From positions 186,001 to 250,000 of the forward strand of contig MCFE01000005.1 of assembly GCA_002104905.1 (NCBI GenBank): DNA of 64,000 bases, in the 5' to 3' direction. Position numbers and translations under genes: made by a program. Origin of the DNA: Basidiobolus meristosporus CBS 931.73 (taxonomy: Eukaryota > Basidiobolomycota > Basidiobolomycetes > Basidiobolales > Basidiobolaceae). Below are positions 1-11,632 of the stretch, in pieces (within the stretch, counting starts at the first letter, position 1; each line of letters opens with the position of its first letter). A model generated the notes under the pieces. That model had not been told where the DNA came from, ran no database searches, and saw nothing but the letters and a program-made list of their open reading frames with translations.

Positions 1-985
1 CAACTGTTCTTCTGCTGCTGTTGGCAATGGGGATTGGTTGGGAGCCAAACAACTTTGCTTCATTTCTTGTTGGCATATATATGGAAGTGAGTTAAACCAA
101 AGGGGAGACAGTGTTGCAGATACATGTGTATGTGGTGCCACAACTATATTTTAACTCTAACTATGGCAGGTCATCATTGATTCTTGGAATCATGTGGCGC
201 AATGTCTTGAATACAAGGCTCTTGTAAACTCACATGAGTATTGGCAAAAAAGTGATATTATGGTTTTACATTGCTCAGTATCAAACTGTTTGTCCCATGG
301 ACAAGTCCACTTTGTTTCAACACCGTAAGAGAAGAGAAAAAAACCACGTGGCTATTGTAGTAACCCTCTCAGCTGTGAAGTACACAGAAAGCATAGGAAG
401 TATTATAAGGATCACAGCCAGTGCTTTGCCACACAAGTCATATTTGGCTATTCACCAGTCACCACTGTACCAACAATAACTCGCCAGCCACTTGATACTT
501 TTATGACTGCATCTGGGCATACTTGTTACCTTGGGCAAGCTGAGTCAGGTTAGTTTGCGCTGCTTTTATGCTCAGCCCAGCCTTCTGAATATGGCACGCA
601 GAGTGATAGCTCTGAAGAAGCAGGCTCACTGATGGATTGTTAGCCTGTCATCCCAAACAACATTACCTTGCATGAACCAAGCAATATCCCATTATGCAAT
701 GAGATAACACCTGTGGAAAAAAATGCCAAGGATAGTGTACAGAGCCAAGTGAGCCCATTCATCCATCCACTGGTGAATGATGTGGTGTGGTGGCTAGTGA
801 AGTGGTGTATCTCCGCAAATATCAGTAATGGGGGCTTTGAGGATTTACTGCTTTTTTTACCAAAATCATCCAGGGATGCAATTTACCATGTACATGGTAT
901 AATGGACAACTGCAAAGTGGCAGGCAACACATGACCCAGAGACTGTCCTGATATCAGCATGTCCCAATGAAAACTAATTTGGTCT
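1..985 (+). mobile_element. Partial CACTA-like (Plavaka/TNP2) transposon relic, copy A3
   Basis: This stretch is a diverged copy of the sequence around 21880-22870 in the same orientation, and of 3060-4140 in reverse complement. It covers the non-coding centre of the element and the N-terminal third of the transposase. Short plus-strand translations such as the segment at 668-934 (TPVEKNAKDSVQSQVSPFIH) match the same place in the other copies. Stops and frameshifts interrupt it, and homology ends near 972-985, just before a CACTG motif that I take as the left border of copy A1. The left edge is cut by the window. Confidence 0.5.
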
Positions 986-1599
986 CACTGGTGGATCCCA
1001 TCCGGATCAGCTGTCAGGATCCCATTGAGCAACTGTCATAATAGCAGCAGCATGGAATTAGTGACCCTCCTAACAATCTTATGACAGGATCACAATGGTG
1101 CTTTACTAATTTTACAACCAAATAAAGTGATAAAACTTGACAATATTTTATTGGTGCTGTGACAATACTTGCATGGTACTGTTGCGGTCTTTTATCACTC
1201 AATAACTATTTCAAGTGGATCCAGTTGGCCAGAACATCCAATTGCCGTACATGGCAAGAAACTTGACAGTATTTTGATGGCCTCACAGCAAGACTTTGAT
1301 GGCATTATACTGTACTGCTGGTAGCATATACTTCTTCACACATATGCTTGGTTATTGCCACTTATGCCATGAATATCTTCTGAATATCTGTAAAGAACTT
1401 GTTGGTATTTAGCCAATATATTACTTCTCCCTGCTGGATTCTAGTCCCCCTTATAGGTGTGCTCTGGCCTTTGTTTGTGTGAATTCTGTGTTGAATGGTG
1501 TAGAAGTTGGCTTGCAACCATGAGAAATCCAGCATACCTTGGTAGAGTTTTCCTAATAAAAATTAGCTGCTTGTTGCACCAAACCCAACTTTGCATTAC

Positions 1600-3850
1600 T
1601 TAACTGATTACCCACACATTGGGGCTTCTTAGCTTCTTAATTCCATAGGCATAGGTGTCTCTATGTGCACATTTGTCCTCAATATTTTCCAACTCTTTCT
1701 GGCTGTCCTCCATGTGCCAACTCATCACATCCATGATGAAATTGAAGGTAATATTCTTGATGAGATTGGGATATGGTGGTACCTGCAAATTGACTTGTCT
1801 TCCAATCTCCCCACACATCTGCTCCATAGGAAACTCCCAAAAGGTGAAGCAAGGCCCAATATTCTCCACATATTGTGTAAGATGGAGTAGAAAATGAATA
1901 CAGTAGCGGCAGAGATCTATGCGTTCAGCTTTATGTTTGTAGTATAGCTGCTCAAATCTCATCACAAACTCCTCACACAACAGTTATAGATGCGTCAAGT
2001 TGATATTGGTAATCCGCTTCTAGATAAATATTCATTCAATGTCCACATATGACTCCCAATGCTTCCAATGTACTCTTAGTAGGAATGGCTTCACAACACC
2101 ACATGAATAAATACATATCCAGTTTATCCAGTATTTGCATTTGTATTGTTGCACATACATATGAATATTCATTAGAGCCTGTGAGAAGTACTTAGGATGG
2201 CATAAAATCTGTAATATCTTGCCAATTCTCTCAAATTTCTCCAGTATCTTGAAGGGCACTGTTAGCTTGAGATGCCTTGTGTACAACTTGGTCATCAGTA
2301 TAAGGATATTGTTGAACAGCAAATTCATTACTCCCAGTGGAAAGCTTTTGCTCTAATGGACATCCTCTATCTTGAGTATCTCTGGCTTCCAATTGATTCC
2401 ATAATCCGGCCAATGGCTTATAGCTTGCCAACTTTGCTGCAATTGTATGCTGACTTATGTATGTTCTCTCTGTGGAAAAATGATGTTCTTAGTGCTGGTG
2501 TTTGGGTAATAATAATGTGAGTGAGTTATGGAGTAAATCCTTTGGATCTCACACATTTAACAGCAATACTATCCATTGTGCATGGAGAAACCTGCTATCT
2601 TGCTGATGGCTGGGGTGTCTCCAATGCAGATAATAATATGTGCTTTTACATGATGGCCATTTACTACTGTCCTAATGGAAAGAATTTGAAGTTCATCCAG
2701 CAATGCATACAGGTAGCTATCCAGGTTGGACGGTGATTTAGGCCCAGATACCAGTGAGACTACCATCAGATTACTGCTCTGATAGTGTGAGATGGGTGGC
2801 AGATTCAGGTTGATGAGTATCAGTGGTCAGCAGGATGGGCTAGTAGAGTACCTGTCTAGTGAGAATCCATCAAGTGCTAAAGCAAGGGCATGATCATACA
2901 TACCTTCAAAGTGGCCCTTGCTTCTTAGCTGTTTGTAATGTTTGCAATCAAATATGTTATATTTGTTTGCACTTGATTGATACTGAGTGCTGTACTGTTT
3001 AGCTTTGCAATGTTTGTCAAACTGCATCAGCTTCCTCAGACAAGGTATGATCAGAATATATCCAGAGTGTGAACAATGTTTTCCCTCAATGGTGGTGGAT
3101 TCTTGGCAATTTGGACATGTTGGCATGGTAGCATTTTTGGATGTGAATGCCATGCAACTGTTACACATGCTTGAATCAGGACAGTCTCTGGATCATACGT
3201 TGCCAGCCACATAATGGTTGACCATTTGTACCATGTACATAGCAAGTTGCATTTGGGTATGATTTTGGCAAGAAGTAGTAATTAGTCCTCAAAGTCCCCA
3301 TTACTGATATTAGTGGAAACATGCCTCCTCTCTAGCCACAGCATTACATCATTTCCTGGCAGATGGATTACTGAGCTCACTTGGCTCCCTAAAGTATCCT
3401 TGGCATTGGTTTCAACGGGTTTTGTCTCATTGCATATAGGGATTTGACCAGCCTCATGTGTGATACAGTTGTCAGGGGAGGTAGGCTCCAAATCCATCAG
3501 TAAACCTTCTTATTCAGAGCTATCACTTGGCGTGCCATATTCAGAAGGCTGAGGTGAGCATAAATGCATCATAAACTCAACTGACTCCATTTGCACAAGG
3601 TGACAAAGATGGACAGGTGCCAATATAGAAGTATAAACTGACTGGCAAGATAATGTTGGTACAGTAGTGACCAATGAATGGTCAAATATGACTTGGGTTG
3701 TGAAATACCGGCCATGATCCTTGTAATACTTCCTATGCTGTCTGCATGCTTCATGGCTGAGAGGCTTGCCACAATAGCCACATGGTCTTTTTTCACTTCT
3801 CTTTTGGTGTTGAGTCAAAGTAATCTTGTCCATAGGGCAAACATTTTAAC
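1600..3850 (-). pseudogene. TNP2/Plavaka-type transposase relic (copy A1)
   Basis: Read on the minus strand, the fragments occur in the order expected for fungal TNP2-like transposases. First comes a zinc-finger-like start (CGYCGKPLSHEACRQH, about 3775), then a Cys-rich linker (CNSCMAF and CPNCQ, about 3150). The core follows: DHALALALDGFSLDRY (about 2880), VSLVSGPKSPSNLDSYLY (about 2750) and GDTPAISKIAGFSMHNG (about 2600). The C-terminal FWEFPMEQMCGEIGRQ block lies at about 1820. The reading frame is broken several times, so no functional protein is expected. The family name is inferred from motif order; a profile search against Pfam Transposase_21/TNP2 would settle it. Confidence 0.65.
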
Positions 3851-4249
3851 CTTCAACAACATAATGCTATTATATCACTTTTTGGTCAATACTCATGTGA
3901 ACTTAAGACAGTCTTGTATTTGAGACATTGCACCTATATGAATGTAAGATTCAGTAATGACCCACCAAAGTTAGCATTATAAATAAAGTTGTGGCACCAC
4001 ATACACATGTATATGTAGCACTCTTTCCCCTTTGGTTTGACTCACTTCCATATATGTGCCACCAAAAAATACAGCAAAGTTATCTGGTTCTCAACAAGCC
4101 CCACAGCTGACAGCAACAGAAGAACGGTTGGACAACAGCTTGCTTTGACATTCAGTGCAACAAGTAGGGCTACATCCATAAAAGGCCCTAAGGACAGTGT
4201 GCCCATTGAAGGTAATGATGCAGACTCCTCAGGCTCTCAGTCAAATAGA

Positions 4250-5931
4250 CATTGAGAACCTCAGCAGAACCACAAGCTGACTGTTATGCTCAGGCAGATG
4301 AGACTGTAGCAAATGCAGTACCCTTAGTTGAAGATCAGCAAGTGGCCATGATAACATCTCCACCACTCACATTAACAAGTATGTTGTCTGCTCATACCAA
4401 GGCATCAATGAAGCAATTAGGTGAAATGGCTGATTGGATAGATGCAATGGCCCAGAGCAATCTGGAGATAGTCCAGAAACAGGATGAGTGGATAATACAT
4501 GTGGAGCAATCAATATCCCAGGTAGAGAAAGCAGTATCTTTGTGGTAAAGAAGGAACTTGAGTAGCTCAATGTCACAGCCAAGAATTGAGCCATTTCCCA
4601 ATGTAAAAGCAGAGGAACACCATACAGTCTTTGAAGCACAACAACAGTGCCCAGAGATAAAGCCCACAGAAAAGCCCATCATAGCAAGATAGGGAGACAA
4701 TATGGTATTTATAACAAAGCCTAAAAATCAAAAGACATTGAAGATCTGTGTAGCCATTGAGTGCAATTATGAAAAGTGGGCTAATAGACAAGTGGCTGTC
4801 AGAAGTCTTGCATGCTATCGCCTAAGGGCCAGCATATGATGGGACCATCAGGAACTCAAGGCCAAGCAGAATGCACTTGACTGGTTCCATGAGCACTATC
4901 CTGGATTCAAATGGGAAAAGAGATTTTGGGCCAGCATTTGTATGCCAAGAAAGTATCTGATGAATAGCAGAAACTATCAAAGACAGAATAATAAGGGCGC
5001 CATGGCTAAAAACCTGCGGTTTCCTCAAGAGCCCATTACAAGCAGTGCCAAAAGCTCCAGACAAGCGTCAAAGTGACATCAGGTAGCTGGAAGAGTGCCA
5101 ATCAGGGACAAGCAGGCAGACAAAGATGCACCAGCACAACATTAATCAAGGAAAAAGTGTAGTACCACTCAAGAAGCACCCAGTCATAGTAGCAGTGAAG
5201 GACCTGGCAGTGATAAAAACCAGCCGCTTTTACAGGAGCCCATCACAACTATGGTTGAGAGCTAAAAGCAAGCAGAAAAGAAGCGTCAGTTTGCCAGAAG
5301 AGTGCAAGCAAGGGACAGGCAGGCCAAAACAGATGCATCAGAGCAGAATTTATCCAGGAGCAAATGTAGTTCTTTACAAGAAGCACTCAGACAAAGTAGC
5401 AGTGAAAGACCTGGCAGTGACAAAGGAAAAGGTAAAGGGAAAAATGCCTACCCAAGCCTGAGACAGGGAGGCATACCAAAAAAATTGCAGTTCTCACCAA
5501 TTAACAGCGCAAGCCAGGAATAGACTGCATCCCATCATAGCCAAGAAGAATTACCTACAAGAAAACAGCTGCTTTCACAAGAGTTGGAAGTGCAGCCAGT
5601 TGAGCTACACTCTGGCAAGGTAGATGAGTTTGCTGAAAAAGGCAACTTGTCTACCACAGCCTCCACAGCCTCCATTGTTGACAGAGTGGAGATCCCACTG
5701 ACAGACAAGGCTACAATGTCAAGAGCTTAAAGGACTATAACAATGCCTTCAGTGGAGTTTTGGAACATTAATAGGCACACCAAGAGGTTGCAGCATTTCT
5801 TCAAGATCAGTGCCCAAGAAAATGAGCTGGAATATTGCAAGGACTTGATGCAAGGACTGGTAGATGAGGTGCTAGACCTTGCAGTACTGGCTAAAGCCCA
5901 GGATGTGTGGGAACTATTGAATGAACAGTGA
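4250..5931 (+). pseudogene. Divergent second gene of the CACTA-like element (copy A1), function unknown
   Basis: Plus-strand segments at 4252-4548, 5126-5523 and 5584-5931 share one composition and recur, in the same relative order, on the minus strand of copy A2 (21880 to 20547). Visible pieces are a Gln/Glu-rich helical stretch (MADWIDAMAQSNLEIVQKQD), a Lys/Ser-rich basic middle, and a C-terminal block (FWNINRHTKRLQHFFKISAQ) that is best preserved between the copies. Stops and frameshifts break it. I do not recognise a known domain. Plant CACTA elements also encode a second protein (TnpA), so an accessory DNA-binding role is possible but unproven; a captured host gene or gag-like protein are alternatives. 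Confidence 0.5.
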
Positions 5932-6465
5932 CATTAAGCCATTGGGTTCCTTCCAAAGTTGTGGACCAGATCATTGCAGCAGAAACACTTATTGAGTGGT
6001 GGATGTTAATGGAGTTACTTTTGAGTGTGGAGTTGGGCCTAATGTTAGTGTAAGGTATAGGGACTTGTATAGGTCAATACAATTGGCAATTAAGGTACAA
6101 CTGAAGTTTCAATGGAAATAAATCAATTTGTACGCATGAAAAGTAAGAGAAACGGTTGAGTCAGGAAGTAAGGAGTGTGAAAAAGAGGCAATAGCCAATC
6201 AATGTGCACAAATGTAGGAGGCAATAAAGTGTCTGGGCTCAGAAAGTGAGCATATTGGTAGGGAACCAATCAAAAGCCACTTATACATTGTTGTGATAAA
6301 AAGTTTTGACTAAGTTTTTTGCAAAATCTGGGGTGCAATTATATTTCAAAAGTCTCTGGACAGTGTCCTGACGGAATCAGTACCTCTTAGTCACAGGACT
6401 TCAGCTTTGTGATGGCCATTTGACAGGATCATCTCAATAATTTTTCATAGGGAACTGACTCAGTG

Positions 6466-7840
6466 TAATGTAATTCAGTCAATATACCAAGTGGTATTTC
6501 ATTTTCTACCTTCCCTTGTGCCATTCATGTACTCTACTATAGAATTGTACCTCTTTATTTGAGTATCTACTACTCCTGTTGGGATCCCACATATTGCTTG
6601 AGTCAAAACAAACCGTGGTCTCTTGCTTACAAACCTCTATTTATGTATGCACATCCACCACCACTAATAGATGTATCTAACACCACTATTTCACAACTGT
6701 TGAGTGTGATACTAGCAAAGTTGACATCAATCTTGTATTGCTAGCATTAGCACATTTTACCTACATATGCCTAGTTACTACCACTTTTCCTGTCAGTGCC
6801 TCTTAACTAGCCACCAAATACTGTTAGGTACTTGGCCAATATGATTCTTCTCCTTACTAGATACTAGTTCACCTTATAGGTGTGCTGTAGCTCTTGTTCA
6901 TATGTGCTCTTTGCCAAAAGGGGTGGAGGTTGGGTTGTACACAGGTGTAATTGTCATATCTAAGCTCAGTTGTCACAAAGTAATCAGTTGCTTGTGGCAT
7001 CCAACCCAATCTTACATTGCTCATCTGCTCACCCACTCATTTGAGCTGCTTAGCATCCTAATACCAATGGCATAGGTATCTCCATGTGCACATCTGTGCT
7101 CAGCATTTTTGTCCTCTTTCTGGCTGTCCTCTATATGCCAATTCTTTGTACCCATGATAGACTTAAAAGTAGTTTTTTTGATGTGATTGAGATATGGTAA
7201 AACTGTTAACTTTGCTTGTCATTCATTCTCCCACATATCCCCCCACAGGATACCCTAACCGGCAAATAAAAGTCCAATACTTTCAACATGCTAAGCAGGG
7301 TGCAGTATACAACAGATACAGTAGCCGCAGAGATCTACACATTCAACTTTATACTTGTAGTGTAGCCAATCATATCCTGTCACAAACTCCCTGTGTAAAA
7401 AGGTGCAGTTGGGCTATATTGCATTGGTAATCCAATCCTGGAAGAATATTTGTGCAATATCAGCATATGACTTTCATTACTTCCAAGGTACTCAGGGTGG
7501 GAATTTCTTCCAAAGGCAACTTGAAAAGATACATATCAAGAACTTTCAGTCCTTATATCCATACTTTTATATAGGAATATGAGTTGCACTTGAAACTTGT
7601 AAGAGGTTCTCTGTGCAGTAGATACTCTGAGATATCCTACCTATTCTTTCAAATTTCTCAGGTATCCAAAGAGCTCATTTAGCTTAGAATGCCCTATGTG
7701 CGGCTTTGTAATTGGTATTGGGATACTGTCAAAGAGCAAATGCATTGCTCCCAGTGGAAAGCTCTTGCTCCAACTAATTACCTCTATCTTGAGTTTCTCC
7801 AGTGTGATGGTGTTAAGAAGCAACTGAATGAGTGAACCCT
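6466..7840 (-). mobile_element. Partial CACTA-like transposon relic, copy A4 (transposase 3' part)
   Basis: From about 6780 the sequence parallels 1400-2370 of copy A1 in the same orientation, including the transposase 3' region and its downstream flank. The minus-strand fragment at 7641-7823 matches the corresponding stretch of copy A1. The first 300 bases (6466-6780) have only weak similarity to the equivalent flank of A1. Frame breaks are frequent and the N-terminal half is missing. Confidence 0.45.
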
Positions 7841-10106
7841 ATGATAAGTCTCAAACTTCAAATTCATCTGATTTTCAGCTGGTATTCATCTGGTATTTTA
7901 ATGGTTTTTGCTGGTATTCAGCTGGTGTTTTGGTTCAATATTTCAAATGCAATTTGCAATGGAAGCAATGGGCAGCTAATCACCAAACTTAGTGTGGACA
8001 CTAGTTGGCATAATACTGTCCTGAAGAGCTTGATTGCTTGCCTACTCATCAGCCAACTACAGAGATCTTGAGAATTTTCTCTTTCAGAAACTTGGAATTC
8101 AGCTGATATTATGATGGTATTTTACTGACCTTTTCTTGATTTTTTTTCTTAGGGTGAAAGTACTAGCTTACTGGGTGGACTAAGTTTCTCCAAAGACTTC
8201 ACAGGTGTAACTGCCTAGGTAGGTGCAGTCTTCAACTGCTATCCAATAAGGGAAAGGTTACTCATAGTAGGGTTGATATATTGGTGAGTAGTTGACTTTC
8301 CACTTCTACCTTTCTGATTGCCAAGTGATTACCAATAACAAGGTTTGAGAAGATTCCAAGAATCAGTTGAATTGATAATGGCATCAATGTGAAATAAAAA
8401 TACCCTCTGAAAGTCCAAAAGATTCTAAAAGGTGCAGCACATCCAACTAATCAAGCCTCAGTAGTCTGCAACTTGGGTAACATAGAGATACCAAAAACTA
8501 ATAAGTTACATGTGGACAAGTGAATTTTATATGCCCTATCCTATCCAGCATGTGCAGCACCATTCACTGCTTTAAAGTACAAGTGGGCACAGTGCTATAG
8601 CTACCAGTAGGCAACATTGCTCTTGGACAATTCTGCACCATGTGGGGCAATCTTGTATATTATGGCACAATCTGACACAACAAGGTTGGTGTCAGTGATT
8701 GTACCAACCTGTGATGTTGGCTCCACATATGCATTCAGATGCAACTATCATGGTTGGTAAAATCTGGTTTTTGAATATGTTTCTCACATGTAAATGACAA
8801 TTAATGCACACTACTCTATACACAATACTGATACTTACCATTTGAGCTACCATACCTGTGATTGGATGGCATGTCAGGTATTGATTGGTCCAGAAGTATC
8901 TTAAAGCTGTGAGCCTCTAACTGCCTTATTTACCAATATACAAGCTGCATGATTTGCCATCAAATATCCCATTTTGTTTAATGAGCAGGTAAATCCCAGA
9001 CTTGAGTGATTGCACAAGCTATGGTATGTAGTATGCAACCAATCAGGTAGCTGCGGACCAGAACCAACAGCTACACTGGTGTTAGAGATGATGGAAGAAT
9101 TTGCAGAATGCTTATTTGAAAGGTTTCTGTCTCAAGTGCTAGAAGTCCTTGCTACTACTCACATCAAGAACCTGGCAATCATTGGTTTGAATTGGAATGC
9201 AAAATACTAGGTTGTTTGAGTCATGATAAATGATAATAGCCCCTGGCAATTGCTTCAACTTTACCTAGTTTTATATTTCACAGGTATTACTTGTTAGCAT
9301 ATGGTGGTGATTTACTTTGCACCCCCAATCTACATTCTTGGAGATTATCATCCAAAAGCAACTTGCAGATGGTCAGGCATAATGGCAAACATAGGTGCAA
9401 GATGTTGCATTAATGTGGCCCTTGGCTGAGTCCAATGTGATGCTGTGTGTAATGGAACATGGCCTGCTTCAGTGCACTTGTATCAAGCAAAACAAAGCAG
9501 TTGTCAAGTTCTGGTAGTTTTGCTCTGAACTCCACACATTGAACCCACATGCATTGGCTTGGAGCATGGTGCTCATGTGAAAAATATTAGCATAGATTGG
9601 ACTGACATGTGCAGGCATGCTGGCACAACATGGCTTGGTCAGGAAGCTGGCAAGGCCAGCTGTTGCAATATTGAAATAGTTGCAAGTAGTCTGTTTTGTT
9701 TTACACTGAGTACACCTTTTATTGCTGCAGATACTCACTTTCTATCTGCCTGATACTTTGGAGCTGCTACCTTGCTGAGTCCTGTGTATATTACTCTTGG
9801 ACACCACTCAGCTCTACAAATATATCATGTAGTACAGTAGTTATTTGAGGCAAAATGATGCTCGAGATCATGTTGGTACCAAAAGTTGAGGAACAAGCAG
9901 ATGCATTTGGTCCATACTGCCTAAATTGCATACAGGATTGCATGCATGCAGCCTCCACATCAAGTCCTTACAATCTCTGCCAAGTTCTGATTGGCACACT
10001 AAATCCAGCACCAAAGAATTGTAATATGCTACAAAAATGCAAGCCACTATCTTGGTCCACTGGTACTCTATGGCACTATAAGTGCTTTGCTTAGGTTTTA
10101 CTTTAG

Positions 10107-10110
<4 letters not shown>
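7841..10110. other. Unassigned AT-rich, CpG-poor repeat-like DNA
   Basis: About 2.3 kb with no recognisable gene. Composition matches the neighbouring transposon relics (AT-rich, almost no CpG). Short open frames such as 9469-9738 on the minus strand carry scattered cysteines but no family motif I can name. The last 100 bases (about 10030-10105) resemble part of the foldback arm found at 25500-25545. I see no RNA gene. Confidence 0.4.

Positions 10111-10144
<34 letters not shown>
10111..10144. repeat. (TA)17 microsatellite
   Basis: An uninterrupted run of 17 TA dinucleotides, located in what corresponds to the loop of a degraded foldback element. Confidence 0.95.
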
Positions 10145-10146
<2 letters not shown>

Positions 10147-10170
10147 TACCTTAGGCTTATTTCTAAATAC

Positions 10171-10513
10171 AGTGCCAGACAGTAAAGGTGGACTAAGAAA
10201 GTGCCATGCATTTTTGTCAAATGTTGCAAGCCTTTAGAGCTTGACTCAGAGGGCCATGGGTATTAAGTACCAAAGGCATGTCATCTGCCCTTCTGTACTC
10301 TTATGCATCATACTGAACATTGATGCCAAAAAAAAGTTAAAGAATGCTTTTTCTCCAGCACAGTGGGTGAAACACAGGGGCTGCTTTACGTGACAGTGTA
10401 GAATTCTATTTCTCATTGTGTGGCCAAGCATGAGTTTGCTATGCCACTCTGGCACACTATGACTTTGTCTGGCACCCATGGCTCAGTGAGGCCGTATCTG
10501 ACAGAACAAGTCT
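10171..10513 (+). repeat. Foldback-element arm, right-arm type
   Basis: This segment is a diverged copy of the right arm of the palindrome at 25584-25928: the same order of motifs from an AGTGCCAGA start to an ACAAGTCT end. It is also an inverted copy of 10635-10964, with 121 bases between the two arms. Confidence 0.65.
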
Positions 10514-10634
10514 ACTATGCATGATACATTGTAGATAGCCTTGACATGGATCATTGTCACATCAGTTGCAGATTTTTTATTTTCATTATAGAATTTTGAG
10601 TAATTTACAAATTTAATCACCATGTCTTCAGATT

Positions 10635-10964
10635 TACTTTGTTGGATAGTGTCACATGAGTCATGAGTCCCATATAGTGCCATGGTGTGCCAGAGTGGCA
10701 TAGCAGACCTATACCTGGTCACAGAGTTTGAAAGATAACTCTTCATCTTTGTGCAGAGCAGCCCCTATGCTTCTACTGCTATGCCGGAGAAGATCCATTT
10801 TTTTGGAGAAATTTTGTTCATGATGTATAAGAGCACAGAAGGCCTGAAGAGATGTACTTAGTGCTCAACAGCCATTGCACTCTGAGCTTAACTTCAGAGG
10901 CTTGTAACACATGACAAAAATGTATAGCAACATTTTGGTCCACTGATGCAATCTAGCACTATGA
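10635..10964 (-). repeat. Foldback-element arm, left-arm type
   Basis: Diverged copy of the left arm at 25197-25543 and reverse complement of 10171-10513. It is followed by loop-like sequence and then by Gypsy relic DNA at about 10990, so its partner arm on the right is missing. Confidence 0.6.
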
Positions 10965-10989
10965 GTGCCTTATATAGGTTTTACATCAG

Positions 10990-11249
10990 GTGTATTATTA
11001 CTAACACTTTGATACCTTGCCATATAGCTTGTACTCTGTTAGCCTCTTCAAGACCTTTTTGATATGCACCAAGTGGTCCTCCTGTGTTGTACTGTATATA
11101 AATATGTCATTTAGGTGAATTATTGCAAATGTGTCTAAGTACTTCTACAAGAGAGTGATCATCAAAGTCATGAATGTTGCTAGGGCCTTCTGAGGAAATA
11201 TATATATGAGTGAGGTATGAGCAGTTGGTACAGTGCACTTGACTCCTTC
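10990..11249 (-). pseudogene. Older Ty3/Gypsy relic (RT fragments), left flank of the nested insertion
   Basis: Bases 11018-11190 resemble the reverse-transcriptase part of the intact element (13620-13790). Bases 11190-11249 then resemble its RNase H part (13048-13105), in an order that implies an internal rearrangement or two adjoining relics. The last stretch continues, after the inserted element, at 16221. Confidence 0.6.
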
Positions 11250-11617
11250 TGTTACAAGTCTTGGTAATAGAGTGGTAGAGGGATAGGGAGTTTAGCTAGT
11301 ATTGTATTCACTAAAACTTGAACTGATTTTTATTGAGGTTCCAGCAACTCCTTGTATACATTTTGCCAGATCAATTGCTGACTAATTGTATGTCCTAATG
11401 TAGGTTGTGGCTGTTGACTCTTCTGATTGCATCATCATCACCCAATAAGATCCTACTTAATATATCTATTTCTGTCCAATAAGGATCTGCTGATGCATTT
11501 GCTGACTAAAGCTACTGATTTCATAGATAATACTGATATACTGATAACCTAAACATATACTAATTGATTTGACTAAAAACTGATCTAACTTAAACATTCA
11601 TGCGGCAGATCATAACA
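11250..11617 (-). repeat. Gypsy 3' LTR
   Basis: 368 bases running TGTTAC to ATAACA, closely similar to 15818-16220 and to the solo LTR at 18613-18981. The element reads on the minus strand, so this is its 3' LTR. Confidence 0.92.
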
Positions 11618-11632
11618 TTCTCCCCTACTAAA
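11618..11632 (-). other. Polypurine tract of the Gypsy element
   Basis: On the minus strand the bases directly before the 3' LTR read AGTAGGGGAGAA, the usual plus-strand primer position and composition. Confidence 0.8.

Larger units (their letters stand above)
986..6465 (-). mobile_element. Degenerate CACTA-like (Plavaka/TNP2) DNA transposon, copy A1
   Basis: Two divergent broken genes fill this interval: a TNP2-type transposase on the minus strand (about 3850 to 1600) and a second gene on the plus strand (about 4250-5931). The right end, read on the minus strand, begins with CACTG (6461-6465) followed by a segment that also occurs at the left end of copy A2 (about 19893-20330). A CACTG also sits at 986-990, which I propose as the other end, but the two ends are not clearly inverted repeats and no target duplication is visible. 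CACTA-superfamily elements end in CACTA or CACTG; assignment to the fungal Plavaka branch rests on the transposase motifs. Confidence 0.6.
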
